Assembly (NCBI GenBank): GCA_002238505.1
Contig: MPMM01000001.1
Location: forward strand, 434,001 to 498,000
Direction of reading: 5' to 3'
Source of the DNA: SAR202 cluster bacterium bin22
GTDB lineage: Bacteria; Chloroflexota; Dehalococcoidia; Lucifugimonadales; UBA3495
DNA length: 64,000 nt
The notes under the pieces are model-generated. The model worked only from the letters and a program-made list of their open reading frames with translations. It did no database searches and was not told where the DNA came from. The translations under genes were made by a program, and so were the position numbers. This document shows, piece after piece, positions 18,749 to 27,023 of the stretch. Position 1 is the first letter of the stretch, and the number at the start of each line of letters is the position of its first letter.

Positions 18749-19138
18749 ATGCTGGTAGGTGTACTGATCGGGCTTGCCATAATGGTGGGGTGCTTTCTCA
18801 TCCCAATAGCCCATTTTGTGCTTGCGCCGGCGGGGCCCTTTATTGCGGGTTACTGGGGCATCCAGTACGCTCCCAATCCTGGACGCCACTACGCCATGCA
18901 TGGACTAATTTTTGGGTCATTGTTGGGCTTGTTTATGGGCATTGTACTTTCGGGGATGGCTTTTCTTCTTACGGCTTTGTTTGACGATTCGAGGGTTGCC
19001 GTTCTGGCCTGGTTGGGAACGGGAGTTTTCACCCTCTATACGGGTAGTATGGGCACCATGGGCGCCATGTTCTACACTCTGCGGGACCAGCAGCGTGCAC
19101 AGCAGGCGGCGGAGCAACAGTCCGAGCCAGGTGGTTAG
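18749..19138 (+). CDS. Small integral membrane protein, function unknown
   Basis: A 129-residue protein with about four hydrophobic segments: 1-17, 23-34 (weak), 51-78 and 84-107, joined by short loops rich in Gly and Pro (APAGPFIAGYWGIQYAPNPGRHYAMHG). The last 20 residues are hydrophilic and Gln-rich, likely cytosolic. I do not recognise the family; the Gly-rich GPFIAGY pattern recalls DUF5518-like membrane proteins but this is weak. GAGG lies 7 bases before the ATG, and an extended -10 site is just upstream. It is followed after 79 bases by the HAD phosphatase gene on the same strand. Confidence 0.75.
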   Translation: MLVGVLIGLAIMVGCFLIPIAHFVLAPAGPFIAGYWGIQYAPNPGRHYAMHGLIFGSLLGLFMGIVLSGMAFLLTALFDDSRVAVLAWLGTGVFTLYTGSMGTMGAMFYTLRDQQRAQQAAEQQSEPGG

Positions 19139-19217
19139 GTTCGTGTTGCTAGGTATTAATTTCGACGGCGAAATCATTATGGGGCATATGACTGGCAGGC
19201 AGGCATAACGTAGATTC

Positions 19218-19979
19218 ATGGCCCAGTATTCGGCAATGCTGGTTGACCTGGACGGCACCCTGATGGCAGCCGACATAATTTCCGACAGGGTTGCGGATGC
19301 GGTCAGGCAGGTTGAGCGGATAATACCAGTGTCCATCGCCACTGGTCGCCGCGCCTCTGATGTACAACAGTACGCCAATTACCTGGGCCTGAAGGCGCCG
19401 CAGATCTGTAACGGTGGCGCCACCATCCTGGATCCGTTTTCAGGCCAGCAGATCTGGAACAGCCACATGCCCGAAGGCCACGCAAGATCGATAATAGATT
19501 TGCTTGACCGGAATGGCATTCCTTTTATCGCCACCCATCCCCTGGGAGACGCCGAGTCCGTTTCAGCTATTTCCCACTGGGATTTGACCAGGATTTCGGG
19601 AATGGATATTCCTGAGTCGAAGGCCGATGAAATTTTAGAAGCCTTTGACTGTTATGATGACCTTTACCTCGTCAAAGTGTATTTGCACTACAATGGCTGG
19701 TGGGCCGTCGACTTTACGGCTTCGGGTGTCCACAAGGGCAGGTCAGCCCAGGAACTGGCAAGATCGATGGGCGTGGAAACCAGCGATTTCATTGCTGCCG
19801 GAGACAGCTTCAACGATTACCCGATGCTTAAGGTTTCGGGCTATCGCATAGCAATGGCCTCTGCCCCCCCGGAGATGAAGGCGATAGCACACTACATCGC
19901 TCCCAGGGTGGAAGAAGATGGACTGGCAGTTGCAATCGAAGAAGTTGTGCTGCCCAGGCTGCAGTCCAGCGAGGTTTAG
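19218..19979 (+). CDS. Cof-type HAD-superfamily hydrolase
   Basis: A 253-residue phosphatase of the HAD IIB class. The nucleophile motif is VDLDGTL (Asp10, Asp12), motif II is SIATGRR, the conserved lysine region is VHKGRSAQEL, and motif IV is GDSFNDYPML. The cap between (about 85-165) is the C2B type. Members dephosphorylate sugar phosphates, pyridoxal phosphate or other small phosphate esters; this one's substrate is unknown. No strong ribosome binding site precedes the ATG. Confidence 0.9.
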   Translation: MAQYSAMLVDLDGTLMAADIISDRVADAVRQVERIIPVSIATGRRASDVQQYANYLGLKAPQICNGGATILDPFSGQQIWNSHMPEGHARSIIDLLDRNGIPFIATHPLGDAESVSAISHWDLTRISGMDIPESKADEILEAFDCYDDLYLVKVYLHYNGWWAVDFTASGVHKGRSAQELARSMGVETSDFIAAGDSFNDYPMLKVSGYRIAMASAPPEMKAIAHYIAPRVEEDGLAVAIEEVVLPRLQSSEV

Positions 19980-20087
19980 CTCGCCTACGCTTAGGATATT
20001 TCGGGCGTCTCGGTGGCACTTGTCTATTAAGATCGAGATGTTTTCCTGAGTTGCTCCTGGATATCTAGAATTCTGCATTAGAGTGAC

Positions 20088-20840
20088 ATGCTTGTTTCTG
20101 AATTGCGTAAAAGGCTTGAAAAACTGCGGCAGGGTGACAGCAGTGTAGAGGACGTGCTGGATTACTTGCGTGACTACCCATATCAGGACCTGGACTTCGC
20201 CAAGATTGATCATCACAGGCCACTGCGTACCGGATTTCCGGAAGTCGTGCTGGGACGAGGAAAGACTCCGCAACAAGTGGCGGCCATTGTGAAGTCGCTG
20301 GTGGGGCGAGGGAATCCGGTATTAGTAACTAAGACTGACGAAATAACCCAACAAACCGTGGCGGAAATAACCCCCGAAGCGATCTACCATCCTCTATCAG
20401 GGACGATTGTCGTTCCAGTCGATGACCCTCCCGCGGCGACCGATGGCGTCCAAATCGTGACTGCTGGTACCGCCGACCTCCCCGTAGCTGAAGAGGCTCA
20501 GATCACAGCAACTCTAATGGGCTGCCCTCCCCGGATGACAAGTGACGTGGGTGTTGCCGGGCTGCACCGGTTGCTCGATTCCCTGGAACAGTTGCGAAAG
20601 GCCCGGGTGATCGTAGTTGTTGCCGGAATGGAAGCTGCCCTGGCCAGCGTATTAGCAGGCCTGGTGTCTGCCCCCGTTGTAGCGGTCCCCACAAGTGTGG
20701 GATATGGAGCCAACTTTGAAGGCCTTTCGGCCCTGCTGGGAATGTTAAACAGCTGCGCTCCAGGTGTGGCTACAGTCAACATAGACAACGGATTCGGGGC
20801 AGGTTATCTGGCTGCCCAGATCAATCTAATGGGTAGCTGA
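20088..20840 (+). CDS. larB: LarB, pyridinium-3,5-biscarboxylate mononucleotide synthase
   Basis: First enzyme of nickel-pincer nucleotide (NPN) synthesis: carboxylates nicotinic acid adenine dinucleotide and releases AMP. The 250-residue protein has the family's N-terminal helical part with the ARVDHHRPLRTGFPEVV-like sequence (here KIDHHRPLRTGFPEVVLG, about 40-57) and the C-terminal PurE-like domain: TAGTADLPVAEEA, DVGVAGLHRLL, VVVAGMEAALASVLAGL, PTSVGYG and the NIDNGFGAGYLA tail. It is followed after one base by a membrane-protein gene; larC and larE are 3 kb away on the other strand. Confidence 0.95.
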   Translation: MLVSELRKRLEKLRQGDSSVEDVLDYLRDYPYQDLDFAKIDHHRPLRTGFPEVVLGRGKTPQQVAAIVKSLVGRGNPVLVTKTDEITQQTVAEITPEAIYHPLSGTIVVPVDDPPAATDGVQIVTAGTADLPVAEEAQITATLMGCPPRMTSDVGVAGLHRLLDSLEQLRKARVIVVVAGMEAALASVLAGLVSAPVVAVPTSVGYGANFEGLSALLGMLNSCAPGVATVNIDNGFGAGYLAAQINLMGS

Positions 20841-20841
20841 A

Positions 20842-21837
20842 ATGGGCGTTGGCAGGAAGCTCTTCCTGGTGGGACTGCTGGCCTGCCTGGTGTTTGCTGC
20901 TCTGGCTGGCTACGGGGACTTTCGGGAGGTTGGTACCCTTCTGGTTCAGTTTCCAGTCACCTATTTGCTGGCAGCCCTTGGGTTGGCGCTGGTCAACTAC
21001 TTTCTGAGGTTTCTGCGCTGGGCCTTCTACCTGAAAACTCTGGATATTGACGTGCCCATTGCCGTGAGTTTTCTGATCTTCCTGAGTGGACTGGCGATGA
21101 CTATTACCCCTGGAAAAGTGGGAGAACTGGTCAAGTGCTATCTCCTTAGGGACCGAATCGGCGTTCCTGTAACTCGTTCGGTTCCGGTTGTGCTAATGGA
21201 AAGGCTCACAGACCTGTTGTCCATTGTCCTGATGGGGCTCATTGGGGTCGCACTGCTCCCTCCCCTGGTCTCTGTTTCGTTGGGCGTGACACTGGCAGTG
21301 CTTGCCGGAGGGCTATATTTCCTCACCAACAGGCACACCGACCGCTTGATTCACCTTCCGATAATTCGGAGGTGGGCTGACCAGGTCCGGGAGGCTCGAG
21401 AGGGAATGAGAGTCTTGTCCAGGCCCGGTCCCATGACGGTAGCTGTAACCCTGGGACTGGTGTCATGGATCAGTGAAGGCGTGGCCCTGTGGGTGGTACT
21501 CAAGGGCCTGGGGGCAGACATTGGCATTGTTCTCTCCATGCCGATTTACGGGGGCTCTGTGCTGGCCGGGGCCGCAACAACTCTTCCCGGAGGCCTGGTG
21601 GGTACGGAAGGCGCAATGGTGGCGCTATTGCAGCAGAGTGGATCAAGTCGGGACGTGGCGGCTACCGGAACCTTGCTGGTGAGAGTGGCTACACTGTGGT
21701 TTGCGGTAGCAGTAGGGCTGGCCGCACTGGCGTGGTTCCACTGGTTTCTCCCCAACAGTAGAGCGACTGTCGTAAAGCCTGAAAATGCTGAGCCGCCGGC
21801 GGAATGTACGGCGGAGAAGGGCCGCGCAGATGGTTAA
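20842..21837 (+). CDS. UPF0104/LPG-synthase-TM family membrane protein (flippase-like)
   Basis: A 331-residue protein with about eight membrane helices. Family features: LRWAFYLKTL after the second helix, SFLIFLSGLAMTITPGKVGELVKCYLLRD with VPVTRSVPVVLMERLTD, and a GGLVGTEGAMVALL motif near the end. Relatives (AglD2, YbhN, the MprF flippase half) are thought to move or handle isoprenoid- or glycerol-linked lipids. It begins one base after larB and overlaps the UbiA-family gene by 8 bases, so the three are probably co-translated. A link with the prenyltransferase is more natural than one with LarB. Confidence 0.85.
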   Translation: MGVGRKLFLVGLLACLVFAALAGYGDFREVGTLLVQFPVTYLLAALGLALVNYFLRFLRWAFYLKTLDIDVPIAVSFLIFLSGLAMTITPGKVGELVKCYLLRDRIGVPVTRSVPVVLMERLTDLLSIVLMGLIGVALLPPLVSVSLGVTLAVLAGGLYFLTNRHTDRLIHLPIIRRWADQVREAREGMRVLSRPGPMTVAVTLGLVSWISEGVALWVVLKGLGADIGIVLSMPIYGGSVLAGAATTLPGGLVGTEGAMVALLQQSGSSRDVAATGTLLVRVATLWFAVAVGLAALAWFHWFLPNSRATVVKPENAEPPAECTAEKGRADG

Positions 21838-22774
21838 GCCCGGGAAGGGTCCTTCTCCATCCCCTGCAGGTTCAACGGCGTTGGCACTCATCCGCGCGTT
21901 GAGGCCCCGGCAATGGATCAAGAACGTCCTGGTCTTCCTTCCCTTCCTGTTCGCGGTTGACCTGGCCTGGTCACCCGGTGACCTCACCACCCTTCGAGAA
22001 CCTCTGGTCCGTCTCCTTCTCATGGGAGTGTCATTTTGCGCGCTCTCAGCCTCAGTTTACCTGTTGAATGATCTTCAGGATCGTGAGGCAGACCGAAATC
22101 ACCCGTCGAAACGCTTCAGACCCCTGGCGTCAGGTCAGGTGGGCACATCCCTCGCTGTAGGGGCATTAACTGTCCTGGCGACGGCAGGGCTCGCTATCTC
22201 CACTTTCATAGACCCGCTGATGGGGGGAATCGGAGCGCTGTACCTGGCATTGAACCTGGGGTATTCCTTGGGTCTGAAGAGAGTCGTGATTGTTGATGTG
22301 TTGTTGGTGGCCAGCGGCTATGTCATCAGGACTGTCGCGGGAGCCCTGGTTATTGGCGTAGTGCCTTCGCCCTGGCTTTACACTACTACGGGGGCCGCTG
22401 CGCTGTTCATTGTGTTGGGGAAGCGATTTGCCGAGGTCAGGCTGGCCGCCGACTCAACCGGAAACCAGCGGCCCGTTTTGCTCCAATATCCAGCCGCATT
22501 TGTGGGCCAGCTTCTGAACATCAGCGCGGCCACGGCCCTGGTCAGCTACTCCCTCTATACGATTGAGGCGGCTAACCTGCCAGCCAACAACGCCATGCTG
22601 CTAACGATTCCGCTGGTAGCCTTTGGTCTCTTTCGGTTCCTTTATCTGGTCCACACCAATGCCGACGCCGAATATCCGGAACTCCTGATTGCTAGAGACT
22701 TGCCTATGGTAATATCGATAGTCGTGTGGCTGGCTACCGCAGGAATTATACTGGTTATAGACGGCTTGGCCTGA
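21830..22774 (+). CDS. UbiA-family prenyltransferase (DPPR-synthase-like)
   Basis: A 314-residue membrane enzyme with about nine helices. The first Asp-rich motif is NDLQDREAD (80-88), which binds Mg-diphosphate; RALRPRQWIKNVLVF near the N-terminus and LGYSLGLKR, then GYVIRTVAGALVIG, match the decaprenylphosphate phosphoribosyltransferase branch (Rv3806c-like). It would attach phosphoribose to a polyprenyl phosphate, a step toward cell-envelope sugars. The start at 21830 overlaps the preceding stop by 8 bases and has AGAAGG upstream; an earlier in-frame start at 21785 would give an Arg-rich leader and is less likely. Confidence 0.85.
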   Translation: MVKPGKGPSPSPAGSTALALIRALRPRQWIKNVLVFLPFLFAVDLAWSPGDLTTLREPLVRLLLMGVSFCALSASVYLLNDLQDREADRNHPSKRFRPLASGQVGTSLAVGALTVLATAGLAISTFIDPLMGGIGALYLALNLGYSLGLKRVVIVDVLLVASGYVIRTVAGALVIGVVPSPWLYTTTGAAALFIVLGKRFAEVRLAADSTGNQRPVLLQYPAAFVGQLLNISAATALVSYSLYTIEAANLPANNAMLLTIPLVAFGLFRFLYLVHTNADAEYPELLIARDLPMVISIVVWLATAGIILVIDGLA

Positions 22775-22798
22775 GCCTCCCGTCCCAAGAGGTTGGCA

Positions 22799-23944
22799 AT
22801 GCAGGATGAGCGATATTTCACCCCGGTCCCGGCGCAGGATCCGGGAAAGGGAAATACGAAACCCACGGGTCGGTCTGTAGTTGCAGTCGTCGCAACCCGC
22901 CCTGAAACCGTGCTGGAAGACGTGGGACAGGCCATGGGGATGGCCGGAGTCCAGGAGGTTCTTTCTCCCGAACTGGCGACGCTGCTGAAGATTAACATCT
23001 CCTGGCAACATTGGTACCCGGGCTGTTCCACTACTCCCTGGCAACTTGAAGGCGTAGTAAAGGCCCTGCAAGGACTGGGCCATCAGGATCTGATTGCAGC
23101 CCACAACGGGACAGTTGTGGTGGATTCCTTTGAGGGAGAGGAGAACAACAAGCACAAGTCAGTGCAGGACAAATACCACCTGCCCACCGTTCACCTGGAT
23201 ACTCCTCCCAACGTCTGGATTGACTACAAACCCCGGGCCGAAATGCTTGTCCTCAACGACATTTTTCCCGAGGGTATCCAGATTCCCGAAATTTTCCCTG
23301 GCAAGAACATCATCCAGTTGCCGACCATGAAGACCCACGTTTTTACCACCATGACCGGCGCGATGAAAAACGCTTTTGGTGGTTTGTTGCACCGTAAGCG
23401 CCACTGGACTCACTCCGTTATTCATGAAACGCTGGTTGACCTTCTTGCCATACAGCAGGAAATCCATCCAGGAATCTTTGCGGTGATGGACGGTACGTTT
23501 GCCGGCGATGGTCCGGGCCCCCGGGCGATGCGCTGGCACATTAAGGACCGCATCCTGGCCAGCGCAGACCAGGTTGCCATAGATGCAGTGGCGGCTCACA
23601 TGATGGGATTTGACCCCATGAAGCTGAAGTTTATTCGCCTGGCCCATGAAAGAGGTCTGGGGTGCGGCGACATTTCCCAGATCGACGTAGTGGGAGAGGA
23701 TATAAGCCAGGTTAACTGGAAATTTACGGGGACGGAGAACACCTTCGCCAGCCGGGGGCAGAAGCTTATCTACTGGGGTCCCCTGAAGCCACTGGAGAAT
23801 TTCTTGCTGCGTAGTCCCTTGGCGTCTTGGGCATACATGGCTTCCAACCTGTACCACAATGGCTACTGGCTGAACACCCATGGAAAAGGGAGAATAAATG
23901 CCGCGCTAAAGACCGAGTGGGGAAGACTTTTCGAGTCCTATTAG
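22799..23944 (+). CDS. DUF362 domain protein
   Basis: A 381-residue protein. The central signature is PTMKTHVFTTMTGAMKNAFGG, then a DLLAIQQEIHPGIFAVMDGTFAGDGPGPRA stretch (metal-like acidic residues), and a late segment ASADQVAIDAVAAHMMGFDP, which define DUF362. Unlike many family members it carries no C-terminal ferredoxin domain. The biochemical role of the family is unknown to me. The ATG at 22799 is preferred to the TTG at 22793 because AAGAGG lies 6 bases upstream. It closes the + strand run that begins with larB. Confidence 0.88.
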   Translation: MQDERYFTPVPAQDPGKGNTKPTGRSVVAVVATRPETVLEDVGQAMGMAGVQEVLSPELATLLKINISWQHWYPGCSTTPWQLEGVVKALQGLGHQDLIAAHNGTVVVDSFEGEENNKHKSVQDKYHLPTVHLDTPPNVWIDYKPRAEMLVLNDIFPEGIQIPEIFPGKNIIQLPTMKTHVFTTMTGAMKNAFGGLLHRKRHWTHSVIHETLVDLLAIQQEIHPGIFAVMDGTFAGDGPGPRAMRWHIKDRILASADQVAIDAVAAHMMGFDPMKLKFIRLAHERGLGCGDISQIDVVGEDISQVNWKFTGTENTFASRGQKLIYWGPLKPLENFLLRSPLASWAYMASNLYHNGYWLNTHGKGRINAALKTEWGRLFESY

Positions 23945-23974
23945 GCGGAGCAGGCGAAATCCGCCTGCGGGTTG

Positions 23975-25180
23975 CTAAAGGAAATTGTCTCGCGCTACCG
24001 ACTCGGCCATACGAAAGACTTCCTGAAAAGGACGGCCTGTTTCCTGGGCAATACGGCGGCAATCTTCGTATTCCGGGGATGCGGCGACAACCTGGCCTGA
24101 CAGGTACTTAAGCTTCACTCTGACCCTGCCGACTTCGGTCTCAACTTCCTCGATGTCCCGCCGGGCAGCATACCTCTCCACTGGACGGCTGCGGACCCCC
24201 AGTGTGGGCGTCTCCCGAAGTATTACCTCAACTCCCGAATCCTCTAGATGTTCGGGAAGTAGCGCCGAGAGGATTACCCCTGGGCGATTCTTCTTCATCT
24301 GGATGGGCGTGTGCCACACATCCAGCGCCCCTATTTCGAACAGCTTCTCCTGGGCGTATCCAAGCACCTCGCCGGTTACGTCGTCCAGATTGGTCTCAAG
24401 CAGCACGATTCCCTGTTGCTTTGGTGCGATGCCGTTTGTAGATGCTGTCAGGTCTGTTGTCTTACCCAGCCAGATTCTCAGGGCGTTCGGAAAAGCCTCC
24501 GGGTCCTTGTTGCCCAGACCGACGCCAATGGCTTCTACCGACATGGGTGGCCTGCCGAAGTTTGCCAGAGATGTGATGATGGCGGCTCCGGTGGGTGTCG
24601 TGAGTTCGCCCGCCCCCTGGTGAATTGACAGTTCGGATGTTACGGGAGCCTCCGCCATGGCGACCAGTTCCAGTGTTGCAGGAGCGGGGTTGGAATACCC
24701 GCCTGGCCAGCGGGGAGGAGAAGCGGCGCCCAGCACCAGCGGCGCTGAATAGACTTTCCCGACACCCAGGAAGTGGAGTCCGTAAGCAAAACCAACGACG
24801 TCCACCAAAGTATCAACAGTTCCCAGTTCCTCCAGTTCCAGAACATCGGGTCCTTCCCCGTGAACCCGGCACTCGGCCTGCCAGAGGTTGTGGAGGACTT
24901 GTTCTGCCTGTCGCTTAACCTGGTCCGGCAAGGCGCTGCTGGAGACTATCTCAGACAATTCCCGGGGCGTGTATTTGTACCCGTCTTGGCACGCCACAGC
25001 CAGGTTTGTCCCTCGAACTTCGCAGCGGCGCTCTATGGTGCAGGAAAGTTCAAATCCGCTTACATCCAGGAGCGCGAGCCCCCGGCGCAGATCTTCCAGC
25101 GTCAGGCCTAAATCCAGCAAGGCGCCTAGCAGCATGTCGCCGCTGGCGCCGCCAATGGATTGTATGTAGGCTATTTTCAT
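23975..25180 (-). CDS. larC: LarC, nickel insertase of NPN cofactor synthesis
   Basis: CTP-dependent cyclometallase that puts nickel into the dithiolated pyridinium nucleotide. The 401-residue protein begins with the family signature MKIAYIQSIGGASGDMLLGALLD, contains HGEGPDVLELEELGTVDTLVDVVG, a GAGELTTPTGAAIITSLA motif, and the C-terminal part ETNLDDVTGEVLGYAQEKLFEIGALDVW. In Lactiplantibacillus larC needs a programmed frameshift (larC1/larC2); here both halves are one uninterrupted frame. The start overlaps the larE stop by four bases (ATGA), so the two genes are translationally coupled. Confidence 0.95.
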   Translation of the reverse strand: MKIAYIQSIGGASGDMLLGALLDLGLTLEDLRRGLALLDVSGFELSCTIERRCEVRGTNLAVACQDGYKYTPRELSEIVSSSALPDQVKRQAEQVLHNLWQAECRVHGEGPDVLELEELGTVDTLVDVVGFAYGLHFLGVGKVYSAPLVLGAASPPRWPGGYSNPAPATLELVAMAEAPVTSELSIHQGAGELTTPTGAAIITSLANFGRPPMSVEAIGVGLGNKDPEAFPNALRIWLGKTTDLTASTNGIAPKQQGIVLLETNLDDVTGEVLGYAQEKLFEIGALDVWHTPIQMKKNRPGVILSALLPEHLEDSGVEVILRETPTLGVRSRPVERYAARRDIEEVETEVGRVRVKLKYLSGQVVAASPEYEDCRRIAQETGRPFQEVFRMAESVARDNFL

Positions 25181-26052
25181 CGCTGCTGGTCAATAGTTTC
25201 CCGGGATGGCCCGCGCTTAACCTGCGCTCCCAACTGGTCATTCAGACTTCCAGAACGCAGGCCTGACAGGTCAAGGGACACCCACAAATAGCCGATATTC
25301 TTGAGGTTGTCGGATATTTCCTTGCGGTGAGCAAAGGCCAGTTCCATTTCCGACTCTCCCACCTCAACCCGGCAGTGGTTATTGTGGTGGCGGGCCCGCA
25401 CTTCACGCAGCCCCAGGCTCTTCAGGAATGTCTCGGCCTGCTCAATCCTGGAAAGATTCTCGACAGTCACTGGGGTTCCGTATGGAATCCTGGAAGAGAG
25501 GCAAGGTTGGGCAGGTTTATCCCAGACGGGCAGATCCAGGTACCTGGCAATTTGCCGGACTGCTGCCTTATCGAGTTGAGCCTCCACCAGGGGGCTGCGG
25601 ACGCGGTTTTCTGAGGCGGCCACCAGGCCAGGCCGGTAATCGCCAAGGTCGTCCAGGTTGGCCCCGTTGGCTACCCATGCAAAACCCTCCGATTCAGCCA
25701 GTTTACATAATTCCCCATAGAGTTCGGTTTTGCAGAAATAGCAGCGGTTGGGAGCGTTGGTGACGTAGCCTTCCGACTCCATCTCAGCAGTCTTGATGGT
25801 GCTGTGGGCAAACCCAAAAGACCCGGCTAGTTCCCTGGCCTCCTGCAATTCTCGCTTCGCCACTGCAGGGGAAATCGCCGTTACCGCCAGCGCTCTGTCC
25901 CCCAGCGCCCGGTGGCCTGCCACCGCTAGCAATGCACTGTCCACGCCACCGGAATAGGCAACGACCACCGATCCCATGTCCCTGAGGATCTCTTCCAGCC
26001 GGTTCAGAGCATTTTCTGGAGTTGAGTCTGACTGAGCTTCAAGTTTTGCCAT
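25177..26052 (-). CDS. larE: LarE, sulfur transferase of NPN cofactor synthesis
   Basis: ATP-dependent enzyme that turns the two carboxylates of the LarB product into thiocarboxylates. The 291-residue protein has the PP-loop AYSGGVDSALLA (32-43) and the NRCYFCK segment (102-108). Cys104, Cys107 and Cys184 (QPCLSS) form the three-cysteine set that, in LarE of the Thermotoga type, holds a [4Fe-4S] cluster used catalytically, unlike the single sacrificial cysteine of the Lactiplantibacillus enzyme. It precedes larC on one message. An extended -10 promoter lies about 60 bases upstream. Confidence 0.95.
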   Translation of the reverse strand: MAKLEAQSDSTPENALNRLEEILRDMGSVVVAYSGGVDSALLAVAGHRALGDRALAVTAISPAVAKRELQEARELAGSFGFAHSTIKTAEMESEGYVTNAPNRCYFCKTELYGELCKLAESEGFAWVANGANLDDLGDYRPGLVAASENRVRSPLVEAQLDKAAVRQIARYLDLPVWDKPAQPCLSSRIPYGTPVTVENLSRIEQAETFLKSLGLREVRARHHNNHCRVEVGESEMELAFAHRKEISDNLKNIGYLWVSLDLSGLRSGSLNDQLGAQVKRGPSRETIDQQR

Positions 26053-26107
26053 AGATTTGGCCTGTTTGCTACCATGAAAGGGAGGAATTCGCTTTGCGTG
26101 CTGGCGT

Positions 26108-26116
26108 TATTATACC
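26108..26116 (-). promoter_or_regulatory. Extended -10 promoter of larE-larC
   Basis: Minus-strand TGG-TATAAT. It lies within an imperfect inverted repeat (gctgg ... ccagc) on both sides of the -10 box, a possible operator. Confidence 0.6.
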
Positions 26117-26141
26117 AGCGAGTTTCTGAAGGAAGTGAAGG

Positions 26142-26507
26142 TTGACGGTCCAGAGCATTAGCGCCATTACCCTTGCGGTTCACGACATGGCAAGATCAGT
26201 AATATTTTATAGGGACCGCATCGGGCTGGCCATGTTGTACGGGGGAGAGAATTCAGGATTCACCAGCTTTCAGGTGGGCACTAGTTACCTCAATCTAATC
26301 TCTACAGAGAAACCACTTGCATGGTGGGGAAGGTCGATCTTCTACGTAGATGACGTGGATAAAATGCACCTAAAGCTGGTGGAAAAGGGGATAAATACGG
26401 ACTCCGAACCTGCCGATGCCCCATGGGGAGAGCGATACTTTCACGTTACGGACCCGGACGGGCACGAACTCAGCTTCGCCAAACCCTTGGACGGGACTGG
26501 TCACTGA
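26142..26507 (+). CDS. VOC-family (glyoxalase/dioxygenase-fold) protein
   Basis: A 121-residue, single-module pair of beta-alpha-beta-beta-beta units. ITLAVHDMARSVIFYRDRIGLAM opens the first half; the second contains FYVDDVDKMHLKLVEKG and RYFHVTDPDGHELSFAKP, with metal-type residues His14 and Glu (GHEL). The reaction is unknown; members include glyoxalases, ring-cleavage dioxygenases and antibiotic-binding proteins. It starts with TTG at 26142 after AAGGA, and its 3' end overlaps the convergent GNAT gene by 7 bases. Confidence 0.87.
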   Translation: MTVQSISAITLAVHDMARSVIFYRDRIGLAMLYGGENSGFTSFQVGTSYLNLISTEKPLAWWGRSIFYVDDVDKMHLKLVEKGINTDSEPADAPWGERYFHVTDPDGHELSFAKPLDGTGH

Positions 26508-26998
26508 CTAGTCTCTTCCAGATCCTTGCTGAAGTGGAGTACTGTCACCGAGCCATAATGGCCCTGACCGGTTTGGCAGTATCCAGAGTCCTGGTACATT
26601 TGGATCGCCGGCTTTAGAGGTGTTACGGTGGAAAGGCGGAGTCTGGTATAGCCCTGCCGCCGACAATATTCCTCCGCAGTTTTAAGTAGCCGCCGCGCGA
26701 TTCCCTGTCTTCGCCAGTTGATGTCAACTCCCATACGGCGCAATTCTCCGGTATGAGTGTCTCGTCGTTGAATCCCCACCATCCCAACCACCTTGCCGTT
26801 CACTGTCGCCACCCAGAAACAGCTCCCGGCTGGTTCAATGTAGTGATGTTGGATGTCTGCCAGGTCGGCCTGGAGGCTCTCCCTGGTGTAAGCCTCGAAA
26901 TCTTCCTCAAAGCCGGCAGCAAACTGGGATTGCCCCTCCGTGAAAAGCCGCCTGACTTCGTCAGCGTCTTCAGATCTGAATTTCCGGATAGTGACCAT
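26501..26998 (-). CDS. GNAT-family N-acetyltransferase
   Basis: A 165-residue acetyl-CoA-dependent acyltransferase. Motifs: MVTIRKFRSEDADEVRRLF at the start, VGMVGIQRRDTHTGELRRMGVDINWRRQGIARRLL (motif A, with the R/Q-x-x-G-x-A pyrophosphate loop RRQGIAR), and YTRLRLSTVTPLKPAIQMYQDSGY (motif B). Acceptor unknown; the middle of the chain resembles plant/bacterial NAA-like proteins. The ribosome binding site is weak. Confidence 0.88.
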   Translation of the reverse strand: MVTIRKFRSEDADEVRRLFTEGQSQFAAGFEEDFEAYTRESLQADLADIQHHYIEPAGSCFWVATVNGKVVGMVGIQRRDTHTGELRRMGVDINWRRQGIARRLLKTAEEYCRRQGYTRLRLSTVTPLKPAIQMYQDSGYCQTGQGHYGSVTVLHFSKDLEETSQ

Positions 26999-27023
26999 AG
27001 GCAGGTTGCTGCGGCGACCGGGC

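Noticed and set aside
18032-18801. Two minus-strand open frames (168 and 88 codons)
   Set aside because: They are built on palindromic repeats (one contains the FDRLRANG word these repeats typically yield) and overlap the rrf2 promoter.
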